A stretch of 64,000 bases of DNA from Amycolatopsis sp. cg9 (GTDB taxonomy: Bacteria > Actinomycetota > Actinomycetes > Mycobacteriales > Pseudonocardiaceae). The notes below the pieces were generated by a model. It did not search any database and was not told where the DNA came from. It worked only from the letters and a program-made list of their open reading frames with translations. Where the stretch lies: NCBI RefSeq assembly GCF_041346945.1, contig NZ_CP166850.1:7734501-7798500 (forward strand), given 5' to 3'. The number at the start of each line of letters is the position of its first letter. Positions within the stretch are counted from its first letter, which is position 1. A program made the translations under genes and the position numbers. Of this stretch, positions 1 to 9,029 are shown one piece after another.

Positions 1-396
1 CAGCGGCGCGGGTTCGTCGGTGCCGGCCAGGCGGGTGAGGGCGTGCGCCGCCGAGCCGAGCAGGGACACGTCGAGGTTCAGGCACAACGCGGCCACGTAC
101 TCGCCGGCGGAGTTGCGGATGCCGATCGACGTGCTCTTCGCCGGGCGCCCGTCCGGGAACCGGTTCGGGTAGTTCTGGAGCACGTCCGGGAAGCCCGGGT
201 CGGCGATCCGCGCCAGGCCCAGCTCGGTGGCGGGGTCGCCGACGGCGCGGCCGGACAGGCCGCCTTCGATCGCGCGCACGGCGTGGGCCGGGTCGCGCAG
301 ATCGTGCAGCACCACCTCGCACAGGCCGGGGAACATCCGGCCGACGGCGTGGGCGATCTTCTCGGCTTCGCGCAGCAGCAGCTCGTCCTCGGTCAC
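1..396 (-). CDS. YheO/DauR-like PAS-domain transcriptional regulator (partial)
   Basis: This is the N-terminal part of a regulator that continues past base 1. The visible ~132 residues match the YheO-like PAS domain of DauR-type regulators: FPGLCEVVLHDL near residue 25, then NYPNRFPDGRPAKSTSIGIRNSAGEYVAALCLN near residues 78-110, which in the family forms the ligand-sensing core. The C-terminal helix-turn-helix expected in the family would lie outside the window. The start is a GTG inside the stop of the upstream gene (GTGA overlap), so the two are translated as an operon. Its partner is a PLP enzyme, and YheO-type regulators often control amino-acid catabolism genes next to them. A role in sensing an amino-acid-related ligand is inferred. 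Confidence 0.7.
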   Translation of the reverse strand, partial: MTEDELLLREAEKIAHAVGRMFPGLCEVVLHDLRDPAHAVRAIEGGLSGRAVGDPATELGLARIADPGFPDVLQNYPNRFPDGRPAKSTSIGIRNSAGEYVAALCLNLDVSLLGSAAHALTRLAGTDEPAPL

Positions 397-1502
397 CCGA
401 TCAGCTCCCGCAGCTTGTCGGCCGCCTTCAAGCCGGAGCCGGTGAGCACCACGACGGTGGTTTCGCCCGGCCGGATCGCGCCGCGGCCGCGGAAGACGTC
501 GATGGCCGCGGCGGCGGTCGCGCTGGTCGGCTCGGCGTAGAGGCCGAGGGCCGCCAAGCGGCGGGCGGCCGCGGCGATGGCGTCCTCCCCGATCGCGGCC
601 GTGTCGCCGCCCGAGCGCCGGATCGCCGCGACCACCTCCGGCAGGCGCACCGGCCGCCGGATCGCGGTGCCCTCGGCGACGGTCGGGGCGAACGGCGGCG
701 GCTGCCGGTCGTGGACGGCGGCGTCGACGGGGGAGCAGTTCCGCGGTTGCGCGACGAGCAGCCGCGGCAGCCGCGTGATCGACCCGGCGGCCAGGAGCTC
801 GCCGAACCCGAGGTCGCAGCCCAGCACGATGCTGCCCGCGCCGGCGACCGTGACGACGGCGTCGGGTGCGCGGAAGCCGAGGTCTTCCCACAGCTCGTAG
901 GCGAGGGTCTTGGTGCCCTGCAGGAAGAAGGGGTGCCAGTTGTGGCTGGCGTACGTCGTGGCCGCCGAGCGCCGGACGGCTTCGGCGGCGGTGTCGTCGC
1001 GGGTGCCGGGCACCAGTTCGACCGTCGCGCCGTACGCGCGGGTCTGCAGCACCTTCGCGGGCGAGGTCCCCTCGGGGGCCAGGACGGTCGCCGCGATCCC
1101 GGCCGCGGCGCTGTAGGCCGCGACCGACGAGCCGCCGTTGCCGGAGCTGTCTTCCAGGAGCTGCTTCACGCCGGCGCCGGCCAGTGCGGACACCATGACG
1201 CTGGAGCCGCGGTCCTTGAAGCTGCCGGTCGGGCTGAACCATTCGAGCTTGAACCGGACGTCGGTGCCGCCCCAGGTCCGCGGGACCAGCGGGGTGCAGC
1301 CCTCGCCGAGGGAGACCGGGCGGAGGTCGCCGGGCAGTGCGGCCCGGTACCGCCAGAGCGACCGGTCCCCGGTTTCGACGTCGCCGGGGCCGAGCCCGGC
1401 CAGCGGGGCGACGGTGAGCGGGGCGCCGTCGTCGCCGCGCCACCGCAGCGGGTCACCCGGGTACCGCGTTCCCGAGCGGTCGTCGGTGTACCAGTAGTCC
1501 AC
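393..1502 (-). CDS. PLP-dependent threonine-synthase-like enzyme
   Basis: This 369-residue protein belongs to the fold-type II PLP enzymes. It shows the lysine motif SFKDRG (the lysine should form the Schiff base), the phosphate-binding SSGNGGSS loop and a late glycine-rich VLTGSGLK. The N-terminal TPLVPR and FKLEWFSPTGSFKDRG spacing fits threonine synthase and its paralogues (threonine or diaminopropionate lyases), and the exact substrate cannot be read. The GTG at 1502 is preferred because GGAGG precedes it; a TTG at 1532 in the same frame has no ribosome site. The stop overlaps the GTG of the regulator downstream, so the pair is probably a small amino-acid catabolic or biosynthetic operon. 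A threonine-synthase role in threonine biosynthesis is possible but not favoured by this context. Confidence 0.72.
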   Translation of the reverse strand: MDYWYTDDRSGTRYPGDPLRWRGDDGAPLTVAPLAGLGPGDVETGDRSLWRYRAALPGDLRPVSLGEGCTPLVPRTWGGTDVRFKLEWFSPTGSFKDRGSSVMVSALAGAGVKQLLEDSSGNGGSSVAAYSAAAGIAATVLAPEGTSPAKVLQTRAYGATVELVPGTRDDTAAEAVRRSAATTYASHNWHPFFLQGTKTLAYELWEDLGFRAPDAVVTVAGAGSIVLGCDLGFGELLAAGSITRLPRLLVAQPRNCSPVDAAVHDRQPPPFAPTVAEGTAIRRPVRLPEVVAAIRRSGGDTAAIGEDAIAAAARRLAALGLYAEPTSATAAAAIDVFRGRGAIRPGETTVVVLTGSGLKAADKLRELIG

Positions 1503-1779
1503 AGCACCTCCACGGCTGGACAGTCCGTCCAAGTCTAGACGGTGCGTCCATCGTTACTGGCGGGTATGCGAAATGTCTTCAGCTTTTCTCAGGGAAAATT
1601 TGTAACGCGGCGGGGGAAGATTGCGATCACCGCCGTCCGGCGGGCACCGAACGCGGCACCGATGGTGTTCGCCCGAATACCGGCGGTCGCGCCGCCTGGG
1701 ACGAGCGGCGGGGCGACCGGCGAGGCAGGGAGGTTCGTCCGTGATCGCGTGAGCACCGGAAATCCGGGCGGCGCCCCAA

Positions 1780-1790
1780 TCCACAGTGGA
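1780..1790. repeat. TCCACAGTGGA palindrome, intergenic copy
   Basis: This is the only copy of this 11-base element in the window that lies outside a gene. It sits about 500 bases upstream of the first synthase. Confidence 0.7.
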
Positions 1791-2215
1791 CTCACGAAGG
1801 GGTGCGGAGTGGCCAACGCATTCTCGGGCCGATTCTCGCGCGCGTCCGGAAAGGCGCGAATTGGCCTTACTTGGTAACCGAAGAATTGACGTCCGGTGCG
1901 ACTGCCGAGAAGTGGATACCGGACGGTCGGTTTTACTTTTCCGATACGTCCCGGTCGCGTTGCCGAAACGCCCGACCCGCCGGTCGGAGTGGTCCGGTGC
2001 GGGCAACCGCCCGGCGTCCACCAGGCGGGATGGCTTGCGCCGTCCGGCGGCGTGCGTCCAGTGGACCACCCCCGGAACCGGTCCGGCGGCCGTCGGCGGC
2101 AATCCGGTCCCGCATCCCGGACGCGGGGAACATGACGGCCGCGTTAAATTCTTGCGCTACCGGCCTGGTCGATCCCGAATTTTCTGAACCGCGGCGATGA
2201 AATCGCGGTGGGTTG

Positions 2216-2244
2216 TTGACGACGTGGAGGGAACCCGCTTAAGT
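2216..2244 (+). promoter_or_regulatory. Candidate promoter of the synthase operon
   Basis: TTGACG (2216-2221) and TTAAGT (2239-2244) are separated by 17 bases, as expected for a housekeeping sigma factor. The -35 element is good and the -10 element is weak. A transcript from here would have a leader of about 35-40 bases before the ATG at 2289. This is a sequence-match prediction only. Confidence 0.35.
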
Positions 2245-2288
2245 ACTCCCCGTTGCCCATCACCCATTCGTGCGTAGCGGGAGTTCCC

Positions 2289-5200
2289 ATGCGTCTCTCG
2301 AAAGACGACTCCGCGCCGGCCGGGCTGGTCGTCGCCGTGTCGCCGCTGCGATGGCCGTCCGCGCGCGGGGTCGCCGCCGCCGCGCGCGGGGGCGGGCTCG
2401 GCGTGCTCGACCTGACCGGCGGGGACGCCGCCGGCGCGGAGGAGCTCGCGCTGCTGGGCGAATGGGGGATCCCGGCGTTCGGGGTCCGGCTCGCCGGCCC
2501 GCCCGCGGGTGCGGAACTGCCCGAAGCCGTCACCACCGTCCTGCTGACCGAAGACGCCGGGTGCGCGGCGCGCGACTTCCCGGGCCGCCGGGTGCTGGCC
2601 GAGGTCACCTCCCGCGCGTCGGCCGAGCGGGCGGTCGGCGGCGGCGCGCACGGTCTCGTCGCCCGCGGTCGCGAATGCGGTGGCCGGACCGGGGAACTGA
2701 GCACGTTCGTGCTGCTGCAGGCCTTGCTCGGGAACTTCGACGTCCCGGTGTGGGCCGCGGGCGGGATCGGGCCGCACACCGCCGCGGCCGCGATCGCCGG
2801 TGGTGCCGCCGGCGTCGTGCTCGACACGCAGCTCGCCCTGCTGCCGGAGGCCGAGCTGCCGTCGCGGCTCACGACCGGCCTGGCCGGGCTCGACGGGTCG
2901 GAAACGACCGTCGTCGACGGCGTCCGCGTGCTCGCCCGCCGGGGCGCCGAACCGCTCGAAGCGGGCCAGGACGTCTTCCTCGCCACCCGGTTCCGCGACC
3001 GCTGGGGCACGGTGACCGCGGCGGTCCGCGGCCTGGCCGACGCCGTCGGGGAGGCGCTGCGCGGGGAAACGCCGGTGCTGGGACCGGCCGGCGCGGGCCG
3101 CCGCGCGCTCGGCACGGCGCTGCCGATCGCGCAGGGCCCGATGACCCGGGTCAGCGACCAGCCCGCGTTCGCCGCCGAGGTCGCGGCGGGTGGGGCGCTG
3201 CCGTTCATCGCGCTGGCCCTGTCCGGTGCGGAGCAGACCCGCGAAGTCCTGGACCGGACCCGCGAAGCCGTCGGCGACGCGCCGTGGGGCGTCGGGGTGC
3301 TGGGGTTCGCCGCCGACGACGTCAAAGCCGCCCAGCTGGCGGTGATCCGGGAGCTGCGGCCGACCCACGCGATCATCGCCGGTGGCCGCCCGGCGCAGGC
3401 GGCGGTCCTGGAGGACGCCGGCATCTCGACGTTCCTGCACGTGCCCTCGCCCGGGCTGCTCAAGCAGTTCCTCGAGGCCGGGGCGCGCAAGTTCGTCTTC
3501 GAGGGCTCGGAGTGCGGCGGCCACGTCGGGCCGCGCACCAGTTTCCCGCTGTGGGAAGCGCAGCTGGGCGTCCTCGCCGACTTCCTCGCCACCACCCCGG
3601 ACGCGGCCGCGCAGCTGCAGCTGCTGTTCGCGGGCGGCGTCCACGACGAACGGTCGGCCGCGATGGTGGCCGCGCTCGCCGCGCCGGTGGCCGAGCGAGG
3701 TGCGGCGATCGGGGTGCTGATGGGCACCGCGTACCTGTTCACGCGCGAGGCCGTCGCGGCGGGCGCGGTGCTGCCGGGGTTCCAGCGGCAGCTGCTGGCC
3801 GCCCGGCACACCGATCTGCTGGAAACCGCGCCGGGGCACGCCACCCGCTGCGTCCGCAGCCCGTTCACCGAGGAGTACGCGGCGATCAAGGCGGACCTCG
3901 CCGGGCGGGGCGTGCCGAGCCGGGACGCCTGGGAACAGCTGGAGACGCTCAACGTCGGGCGCCTCCGCCTGGCGAGCAAGGGCATCGAGCGCGTGGGCGC
4001 CGAACTGCGCGCCGTCGGCGAGGACCGGCAGCTCGCCGAGGGCATGTTCATGGCGGGCGAGGTCGCGGTGCTGCGCTCGGCCGTGACGACGATCGCCGAG
4101 CTGCACCACGCGGTGGGGGACGGCGCGGACGCGTTCCGGCGCGCGCGGGCCGCGGAGTTCGGCGGCACCGCACCGGAGCCCGGCGCGCCCGAGCCCCTCG
4201 AAATCGCGATCGTCGGGATGGCGTGCCTGTTCCCGCAGGCCCCCGATCTGGCGTCGTACTGGGCCAACGTGCTGTCCGGGGCGGACGCCGTCACCGAGGT
4301 CCCGCCGCAGCGCTGGGACCCGGCGCTGTACTACGACCCCGAGGGCCAGGGCGCGGGGACGCCGTCGCGCTGGGGCGGGTTCCTGCCCGAGATCGGGTTC
4401 GACCCGCTGCGCTACGGCATCCCGCCGTCGTCGCTGGCCAGCATCGAACCCGTGCAGCTGCTGGCCTTGGAGGCCGCGCACCGGGCGCTGGTGGACGCCG
4501 GGTACGAGCACCGCGCGTTCGACCGGTCGCGGACGTCGGTGGTGTTCGGCGCCGAGGCGGGCAGCGACCTGTCGAACGCGATGACGCTGCGGACCGTGCT
4601 GCCGTCCTACGTCGGCGGACTGCCCGCCGAACTGGACGAACGGCTGCCGCGGCTCACCGAGGACTCGTTCCCGGGGGTGCTGGCCAACGTCATCGCCGGG
4701 CGGATCGCCAACCGGCTCGACCTGGGCGGCGCGAACTACACCGTCGACGCGGCCTGCGCGTCGTCGCTGACCGCCGTCGACGTCGCGTGCAAGGAACTGA
4801 CCGCCGGCACCAGCGACCTCGTCCTCTGCGGCGGCGCGGACCTGCACAACGGCATCAACGACTACCTCCTGTTCGCCTCGGCGCACGCGCTCTCGCCGAC
4901 CGGGCGGTCGGCGACGTTCGACAGCGCGGCCGACGGCATCGCGCTCGGCGAGGGTGTCGCCTGCGTCGCGCTCAAGCGGCTGGCCGACGCCGAACGCGAC
5001 GGCGACCGGGTGTACGCGGTGATCAAGGGCGTCGGCGCGGCGTCCGACGGCCGCGCGCTCGGGCTGACCGCGCCCCGGCCGGAAGGCCAGCGCACCGCGC
5101 TGACCCGCGCCTACCGCAACGCCGGCGTCTCGCCCGCGCGCGTCGGGCTCGTCGAGGCGCACGGCACCGGCACGGTCGTCGGCGACCGGACCGAGCTGGC

Positions 5201-8200
5201 CACGCTGACGAAGGTGTTCAGCGAGGCCGGTGCCGCGCCGGGCGGCTGCACGATCGGGTCGGTGAAGTCGCAGATCGGGCACACCAAGTGCGCCGCGGGC
5301 CTGGCCGGGCTGATCAAGACCGCGCTCGCGCTGCACACCGGCGTCAAACCGCCGACCCTGCACATCTCGGCGCCGAACCCGGCCTGGGACGCCGAGACCA
5401 GCCCGTTCGTGTTCCAGTCGGCCGCGCAGCCGTGGGCCGCGCCGGCCGCGGACCGGATCGCCGGGGTCAGCGCGTTCGGCTTCGGCGGGACCAACTTCCA
5501 CGTCGTGCTGGGCGCGCACGACAGCGTGCCCCCGGCTCAGGCGGCCGACGAGTGGCCCGCGGAGCTGTTCACCTTCGAGACGGAGGCGGCGGCGCGGGAC
5601 CTGCTGGCGCTGGCCTCGGACGTGCCGGCCGGGTACGAGCCGTGGCGGTTGCGGGACCTGGCGCTGAGCACGTCGCGGCGGGCGGCGGGCCGGGCGGCGC
5701 GGCTCGCCGTGGTCGCGTCCACTGTGGACGAACTGGTGTCACGGCTGCGCGAGGCGCTCGACGGGCGCGATCCGGCCGGGGTGTTCCGCGGCGACGGGAG
5801 CGAACCCGGTTCGGTGGCGGTGCTGTTCCCCGGCCAGGGCAGCCAGCGGCCGGGCATGTTCGCCGAGCTGTTCGTCGCCTTCCCGGACCTGCAGCGGTAC
5901 CTGCGCCTGGACCCGGTGACCGCCGGCGCCGTCTTCGGGCCCGCGGTGTTCGGCGAGGCGGCGCGCCAGGCGTCGGCCGACCGGGTCACCGACACCCGCG
6001 TCGCCCAGCCCGCGCTCGGCCTCGCCGGCCTGGCGGCGTTCCGGCTGCTGACCCGGGCCGGCGTGCGGCCCGCGATGCTGGGCGGGCACAGCTACGGCGA
6101 GCTGACCGCGCTGGCGGCGGCCGGGTCCCTCACCCCCGAGGGACTGCTGCACGCGAGCCACGCCCGTGCGGGGGCGATCCTGGACGCGGTGCCCGCGTCG
6201 GACCCGGGTGCGATGGCCGCGGTGTCGGCGTCCGCCGCCGACGTCCGCGCGGCCCTCGGCTCGTCGCCGGTCGTGCTGGCCAACCACAACTCGCCGAAGC
6301 AGACGGTGATTTCCGGGGCGACGGCGGACGTCACGGCGGCGGTCGAGCGGCTGCGTGGAGCCGGGCTGGGCGCGAAACGGCTCCAGGTGGCCTGCGCGTT
6401 CCACAGCCCGCTGGTGGCCGCCGCCGGTGCGGCGTTCGGCCGCACGCTGGGCGCGATCGGCGTCGTCCGGCCGGCCATCCCGGTGTACGGCAACCGGACG
6501 GCGGCGCCCTACCCGGCCGGCCCGGACGAGATCCGCGGCGAGCTGGCGGCGCAGCTGGGCGCGCCGGTGCGGTTCGTCGAGCAGATCGAGGCGATGTACG
6601 CGGCCGGGGCGCGGGTGTTCGTCGAGGCGGGACCGGGCGCCGTGCTGGCCGGGCAGGTCGAAGCGATCCTCGGCGACCGTCCCCATCGGACGGTCGGCTT
6701 CGAGCAGCCGGGCCGCCGCGGCCTGCCGGGCTTCCTCGGCGCGCTGGCACGGCTGGCGGTGTCCGGCGCACCGCTCGAGACCGGCTGGCTGTTCCGCGGC
6801 CGCGACGCGGTCGACGCGGCGACGGCCCCGCGGCCGAAGCGCCCGGGCTGGACGGTCGACGGCCACCTGCTCCGCACCGCGGACGGCACGATCCCGGCGG
6901 GCGCGCTGCGGCCGGCCTCGCGGGTCACGCTGGGACCGCCCGCCGCGGCGGCACCGACGTCGGAGGCGATGGTCGCGGACTTCCTGCGGACCAGCCGCGA
7001 GATGATCGCCGCCCAGCGGGACGTCCTGCTCGGCTTCTTCGGCAGCGCGGAAGCACCCGTGCCGAAGCGCCCCAATGTGGCGTTGGTTGCGTCCAACGCA
7101 CCGAACGCCACATTGGGTGCGTCAGACGCACCGAACGCCACATTGGGGCGCTCGGTGCTGGAGACGGTCGTCGCGGTGATCGGGGAGCGGACGGGCTATC
7201 CGGTCGAGATGATCGAGCCGGACCTCGATCTCGAGGCGGATTTGAGCGTGGATTCGATCAAGCGCGCGGAGATCGCGGGCGAGCTGGCGGCCCGGCTCGG
7301 CCTCACCGGCGGTGACGTCGAGGAGTTCGCGAAGGCCCGCACGGCCGCGGCGATCGCCGAGCTGATCGGGGCCCCGCAGCCGCCTTCGGCCGGCACCTCG
7401 GTGCTGGAGACCGTGGTCGCGGTGATCGGGGAGCGGACCGGCTACCCGGTGGACATGATCGAGCCGGATCTCGATCTCGAAGCGGACCTGAGCGTCGACT
7501 CGATCAAGCGGGCCGAGATCGCCGGGGAGCTGACCGTCCGCCTCGGCACCGGCGACGTCGAGGTGCTGGCCAAGGCCCGGACCGCGGCGGGGATCGCGGA
7601 GCTGCTGGGTGCGGGCGAAGCGGACCGCGCCGAACCACAGCCGGTGACCAGTGAGCCCGAGCCCGTGATCGTCGCGCCGAAGCGGTACGTCCTGGCCGAG
7701 GTCGCGCTCGCCCCCGCCGGCACCCCCGACATCGCCGGCCGCCGGTTCCTGGTCCTCGGCTCCGGCGCCTTCGCCGACGACGTCCGCGCCGAACTCGGGG
7801 CCCACGGCGCCGAGGCCGAAACCGGCGAGGACGTCCGCCCCGGCTTCGACGGGTACCTGTTCCTCGCCCCCGTCCTGCCCGCCGCCTTCTCCCGGTACCG
7901 GGACGCCCTCGCCCAGTACCCCCGGTGGCTGCTCAGCGCCGGACCGGCCGAGGGGCTCCGAGGGTTCCACCGCAGCGTCGCCCGCGAATACCCGGACACG
8001 CTCACCCGGGTCGTCGAAGGCGCGGGCGCCGCCGGCTTCGTCGCCGAACTGTCCACACCGGACCGCGAACCGGTCGTCGTGCACCGCGGGACCACCAGGC
8101 ACGGCATCGAACCCGCCGAGGAAAGCCTGGGCCTGCTCGCCGGCAGCGGCGCGGGCCCCGCGGGCGACGGCGTGGCCGAAGCCGCCGCCATCGGGCTGGA

Positions 8201-9029
8201 CCGCGAGTCGGTCGTCCTGCTCGTCGGTGGCGCCAAGGGCATCACCGCCCGGTTCGCCGGCACCCTGGCCGCGACCACGCGGTGCCGCGTCGAGCTGCTC
8301 GGCCGGACGCCGGTCCCGGCCGCGGAAGACGAGTACCCGCAGGCGAAAGACGCCAAGGCGCTCCGCGCCGCCCTCATCGGCGCGGGCCTGAAGAACCCCG
8401 CCGAAATCGAGCGGGCCGTCCGGCGGATCACCGGCGAACGCGAGGTCCGCACCACCCTCCGAGAGCTCGAGGCGCTCGGCAGCCCGGTGCGCTACCAGTC
8501 CGTCGACATGCTCGACGCCGAAGCCGTCCACCGCGCGGTCAAGGAGATCCACGCCGAACACGGGCGGCTCGACGGGATCGTCTACGCCGCCGGCGTCATC
8601 GAGGACAAGCTCGTCAGGGACAAGACGCCGGAGTCCTTCGCCCGCGTCTACAGCACCAAAGTGGACGGTGCGGACACCCTCCTCGAAGCGACCGCCGACC
8701 TGCCCGACGAGCCGAAGTTCGTCGTCCTGTTCGGCAGTATCGCCGCCGCGCTCGGCAACCGGGGCCAGGCCGACTACGCCGCGGCGAACGACGCCCTCGA
8801 AGCGCTCGGGCGGCGGTGGCCAGCCGGGCGCGCGGTGACCGTCCACTGGGGACCGTGGGCACCGGCCGGCGAGCACGACGGGATGGTCACCCGCGAGCTC
8901 ATGCGGGACTACGCCCGCCGGGGCATCGCGCTGATCGACCCCGAGGAAGGCACCCTCGGGCTGCTGCGCGAGCTGGCCTGGGGCCGCGCCGGCACCGCCG
9001 CCGTCGTCCACACCGCGTCCGGGTGGTGA
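2289..9029 (+). CDS. Iterative type I synthase NPD-NPD-KS-AT-ACP-ACP-KR (PfaD-PfaA-like fusion)
   Basis: This 2246-residue synthase resembles a fusion of PfaD and PfaA from polyunsaturated fatty-acid (secondary lipid) synthases. Residues ~1-600 hold two nitronate-monooxygenase (NPD) barrels; the second has GSECGGHVG with His412, while the first has ECGGRTG with Arg133. The KS starts near 637 with nucleophile Cys823 (DAACASS) and later VEAHGTGT and SQIGHTK histidines. The AT carries GHSYGE with Ser1268. Two ACPs have LSVDSIKR motifs (Ser1656 and Ser1738). A large PfaA-type KR fills ~1975-2230. There is no DH or thioesterase; the next protein supplies DH. The ATG at 2289 follows GGGAG. The stop overlaps the GTG of the next gene. 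The two ACPs are nearly identical, as in other multi-ACP lipid synthases. The product is unknown, and a reduced or partly unsaturated acyl chain is inferred. Confidence 0.88.
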   Translation: MRLSKDDSAPAGLVVAVSPLRWPSARGVAAAARGGGLGVLDLTGGDAAGAEELALLGEWGIPAFGVRLAGPPAGAELPEAVTTVLLTEDAGCAARDFPGRRVLAEVTSRASAERAVGGGAHGLVARGRECGGRTGELSTFVLLQALLGNFDVPVWAAGGIGPHTAAAAIAGGAAGVVLDTQLALLPEAELPSRLTTGLAGLDGSETTVVDGVRVLARRGAEPLEAGQDVFLATRFRDRWGTVTAAVRGLADAVGEALRGETPVLGPAGAGRRALGTALPIAQGPMTRVSDQPAFAAEVAAGGALPFIALALSGAEQTREVLDRTREAVGDAPWGVGVLGFAADDVKAAQLAVIRELRPTHAIIAGGRPAQAAVLEDAGISTFLHVPSPGLLKQFLEAGARKFVFEGSECGGHVGPRTSFPLWEAQLGVLADFLATTPDAAAQLQLLFAGGVHDERSAAMVAALAAPVAERGAAIGVLMGTAYLFTREAVAAGAVLPGFQRQLLAARHTDLLETAPGHATRCVRSPFTEEYAAIKADLAGRGVPSRDAWEQLETLNVGRLRLASKGIERVGAELRAVGEDRQLAEGMFMAGEVAVLRSAVTTIAELHHAVGDGADAFRRARAAEFGGTAPEPGAPEPLEIAIVGMACLFPQAPDLASYWANVLSGADAVTEVPPQRWDPALYYDPEGQGAGTPSRWGGFLPEIGFDPLRYGIPPSSLASIEPVQLLALEAAHRALVDAGYEHRAFDRSRTSVVFGAEAGSDLSNAMTLRTVLPSYVGGLPAELDERLPRLTEDSFPGVLANVIAGRIANRLDLGGANYTVDAACASSLTAVDVACKELTAGTSDLVLCGGADLHNGINDYLLFASAHALSPTGRSATFDSAADGIALGEGVACVALKRLADAERDGDRVYAVIKGVGAASDGRALGLTAPRPEGQRTALTRAYRNAGVSPARVGLVEAHGTGTVVGDRTELATLTKVFSEAGAAPGGCTIGSVKSQIGHTKCAAGLAGLIKTALALHTGVKPPTLHISAPNPAWDAETSPFVFQSAAQPWAAPAADRIAGVSAFGFGGTNFHVVLGAHDSVPPAQAADEWPAELFTFETEAAARDLLALASDVPAGYEPWRLRDLALSTSRRAAGRAARLAVVASTVDELVSRLREALDGRDPAGVFRGDGSEPGSVAVLFPGQGSQRPGMFAELFVAFPDLQRYLRLDPVTAGAVFGPAVFGEAARQASADRVTDTRVAQPALGLAGLAAFRLLTRAGVRPAMLGGHSYGELTALAAAGSLTPEGLLHASHARAGAILDAVPASDPGAMAAVSASAADVRAALGSSPVVLANHNSPKQTVISGATADVTAAVERLRGAGLGAKRLQVACAFHSPLVAAAGAAFGRTLGAIGVVRPAIPVYGNRTAAPYPAGPDEIRGELAAQLGAPVRFVEQIEAMYAAGARVFVEAGPGAVLAGQVEAILGDRPHRTVGFEQPGRRGLPGFLGALARLAVSGAPLETGWLFRGRDAVDAATAPRPKRPGWTVDGHLLRTADGTIPAGALRPASRVTLGPPAAAAPTSEAMVADFLRTSREMIAAQRDVLLGFFGSAEAPVPKRPNVALVASNAPNATLGASDAPNATLGRSVLETVVAVIGERTGYPVEMIEPDLDLEADLSVDSIKRAEIAGELAARLGLTGGDVEEFAKARTAAAIAELIGAPQPPSAGTSVLETVVAVIGERTGYPVDMIEPDLDLEADLSVDSIKRAEIAGELTVRLGTGDVEVLAKARTAAGIAELLGAGEADRAEPQPVTSEPEPVIVAPKRYVLAEVALAPAGTPDIAGRRFLVLGSGAFADDVRAELGAHGAEAETGEDVRPGFDGYLFLAPVLPAAFSRYRDALAQYPRWLLSAGPAEGLRGFHRSVAREYPDTLTRVVEGAGAAGFVAELSTPDREPVVVHRGTTRHGIEPAEESLGLLAGSGAGPAGDGVAEAAAIGLDRESVVLLVGGAKGITARFAGTLAATTRCRVELLGRTPVPAAEDEYPQAKDAKALRAALIGAGLKNPAEIERAVRRITGEREVRTTLRELEALGSPVRYQSVDMLDAEAVHRAVKEIHAEHGRLDGIVYAAGVIEDKLVRDKTPESFARVYSTKVDGADTLLEATADLPDEPKFVVLFGSIAAALGNRGQADYAAANDALEALGRRWPAGRAVTVHWGPWAPAGEHDGMVTRELMRDYARRGIALIDPEEGTLGLLRELAWGRAGTAAVVHTASGW
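5717..5729. repeat. GTCCACTGTGGAC palindrome in the KS-AT linker
   Basis: The element encodes Ser-Thr-Val-Asp in the linker after the KS. It uses the codons TCC-ACT, which are unusual for this GC-rich coding sequence. Confidence 0.7.
7067..7151. repeat. 85-base inverted/direct repeat element inside the synthase linker
   Basis: The ends form a perfect 18-base inverted repeat (GCGCCCCAATGTGGCGTT at 7067-7084 against its complement at 7134-7151). Between them, the right-hand arm and its neighbour are repeated directly, so the protein reads NAPNATLGAS-DAPNATLGRS. The element lies between the AT and the first ACP and stays in frame, lengthening a flexible linker. It is more AT-rich than the surrounding gene. 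It looks like an intragenic palindromic repeat of the REP type, not a domain. Confidence 0.75.

Larger units (their letters stand above)
1503..2288. other. Long intergenic region upstream of the synthase locus
   Basis: No convincing gene is seen in these 786 bases. Base composition is less GC-rich than the flanking genes and codon-position bias is absent in every frame. The region holds a TCCACAGTGGA palindrome at 1780, a small imperfect hairpin (ACCGCG...ATCGCGGT, about 2188-2209) and a candidate promoter at 2216-2244. It probably carries divergent promoters for the PLP enzyme on the left and the synthase on the right, with regulator sites between them. Confidence 0.6.

Noticed and set aside
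1554..2187. Possible genes between the PLP enzyme and the synthase
   Set aside because: All frames lack ribosome sites, codon bias and recognisable motifs.
2144..5519. Long antisense open frames under the first synthase
   Set aside because: They lie over conserved KS and NPD motifs and give low-complexity Arg/Ala/Ser/Pro protein.
7067..7151. Possible CRISPR-like or tandem protein repeat
   Set aside because: There are only two direct units without unique spacers of regular length, and the outer ends are inverted, which fits a palindromic element.
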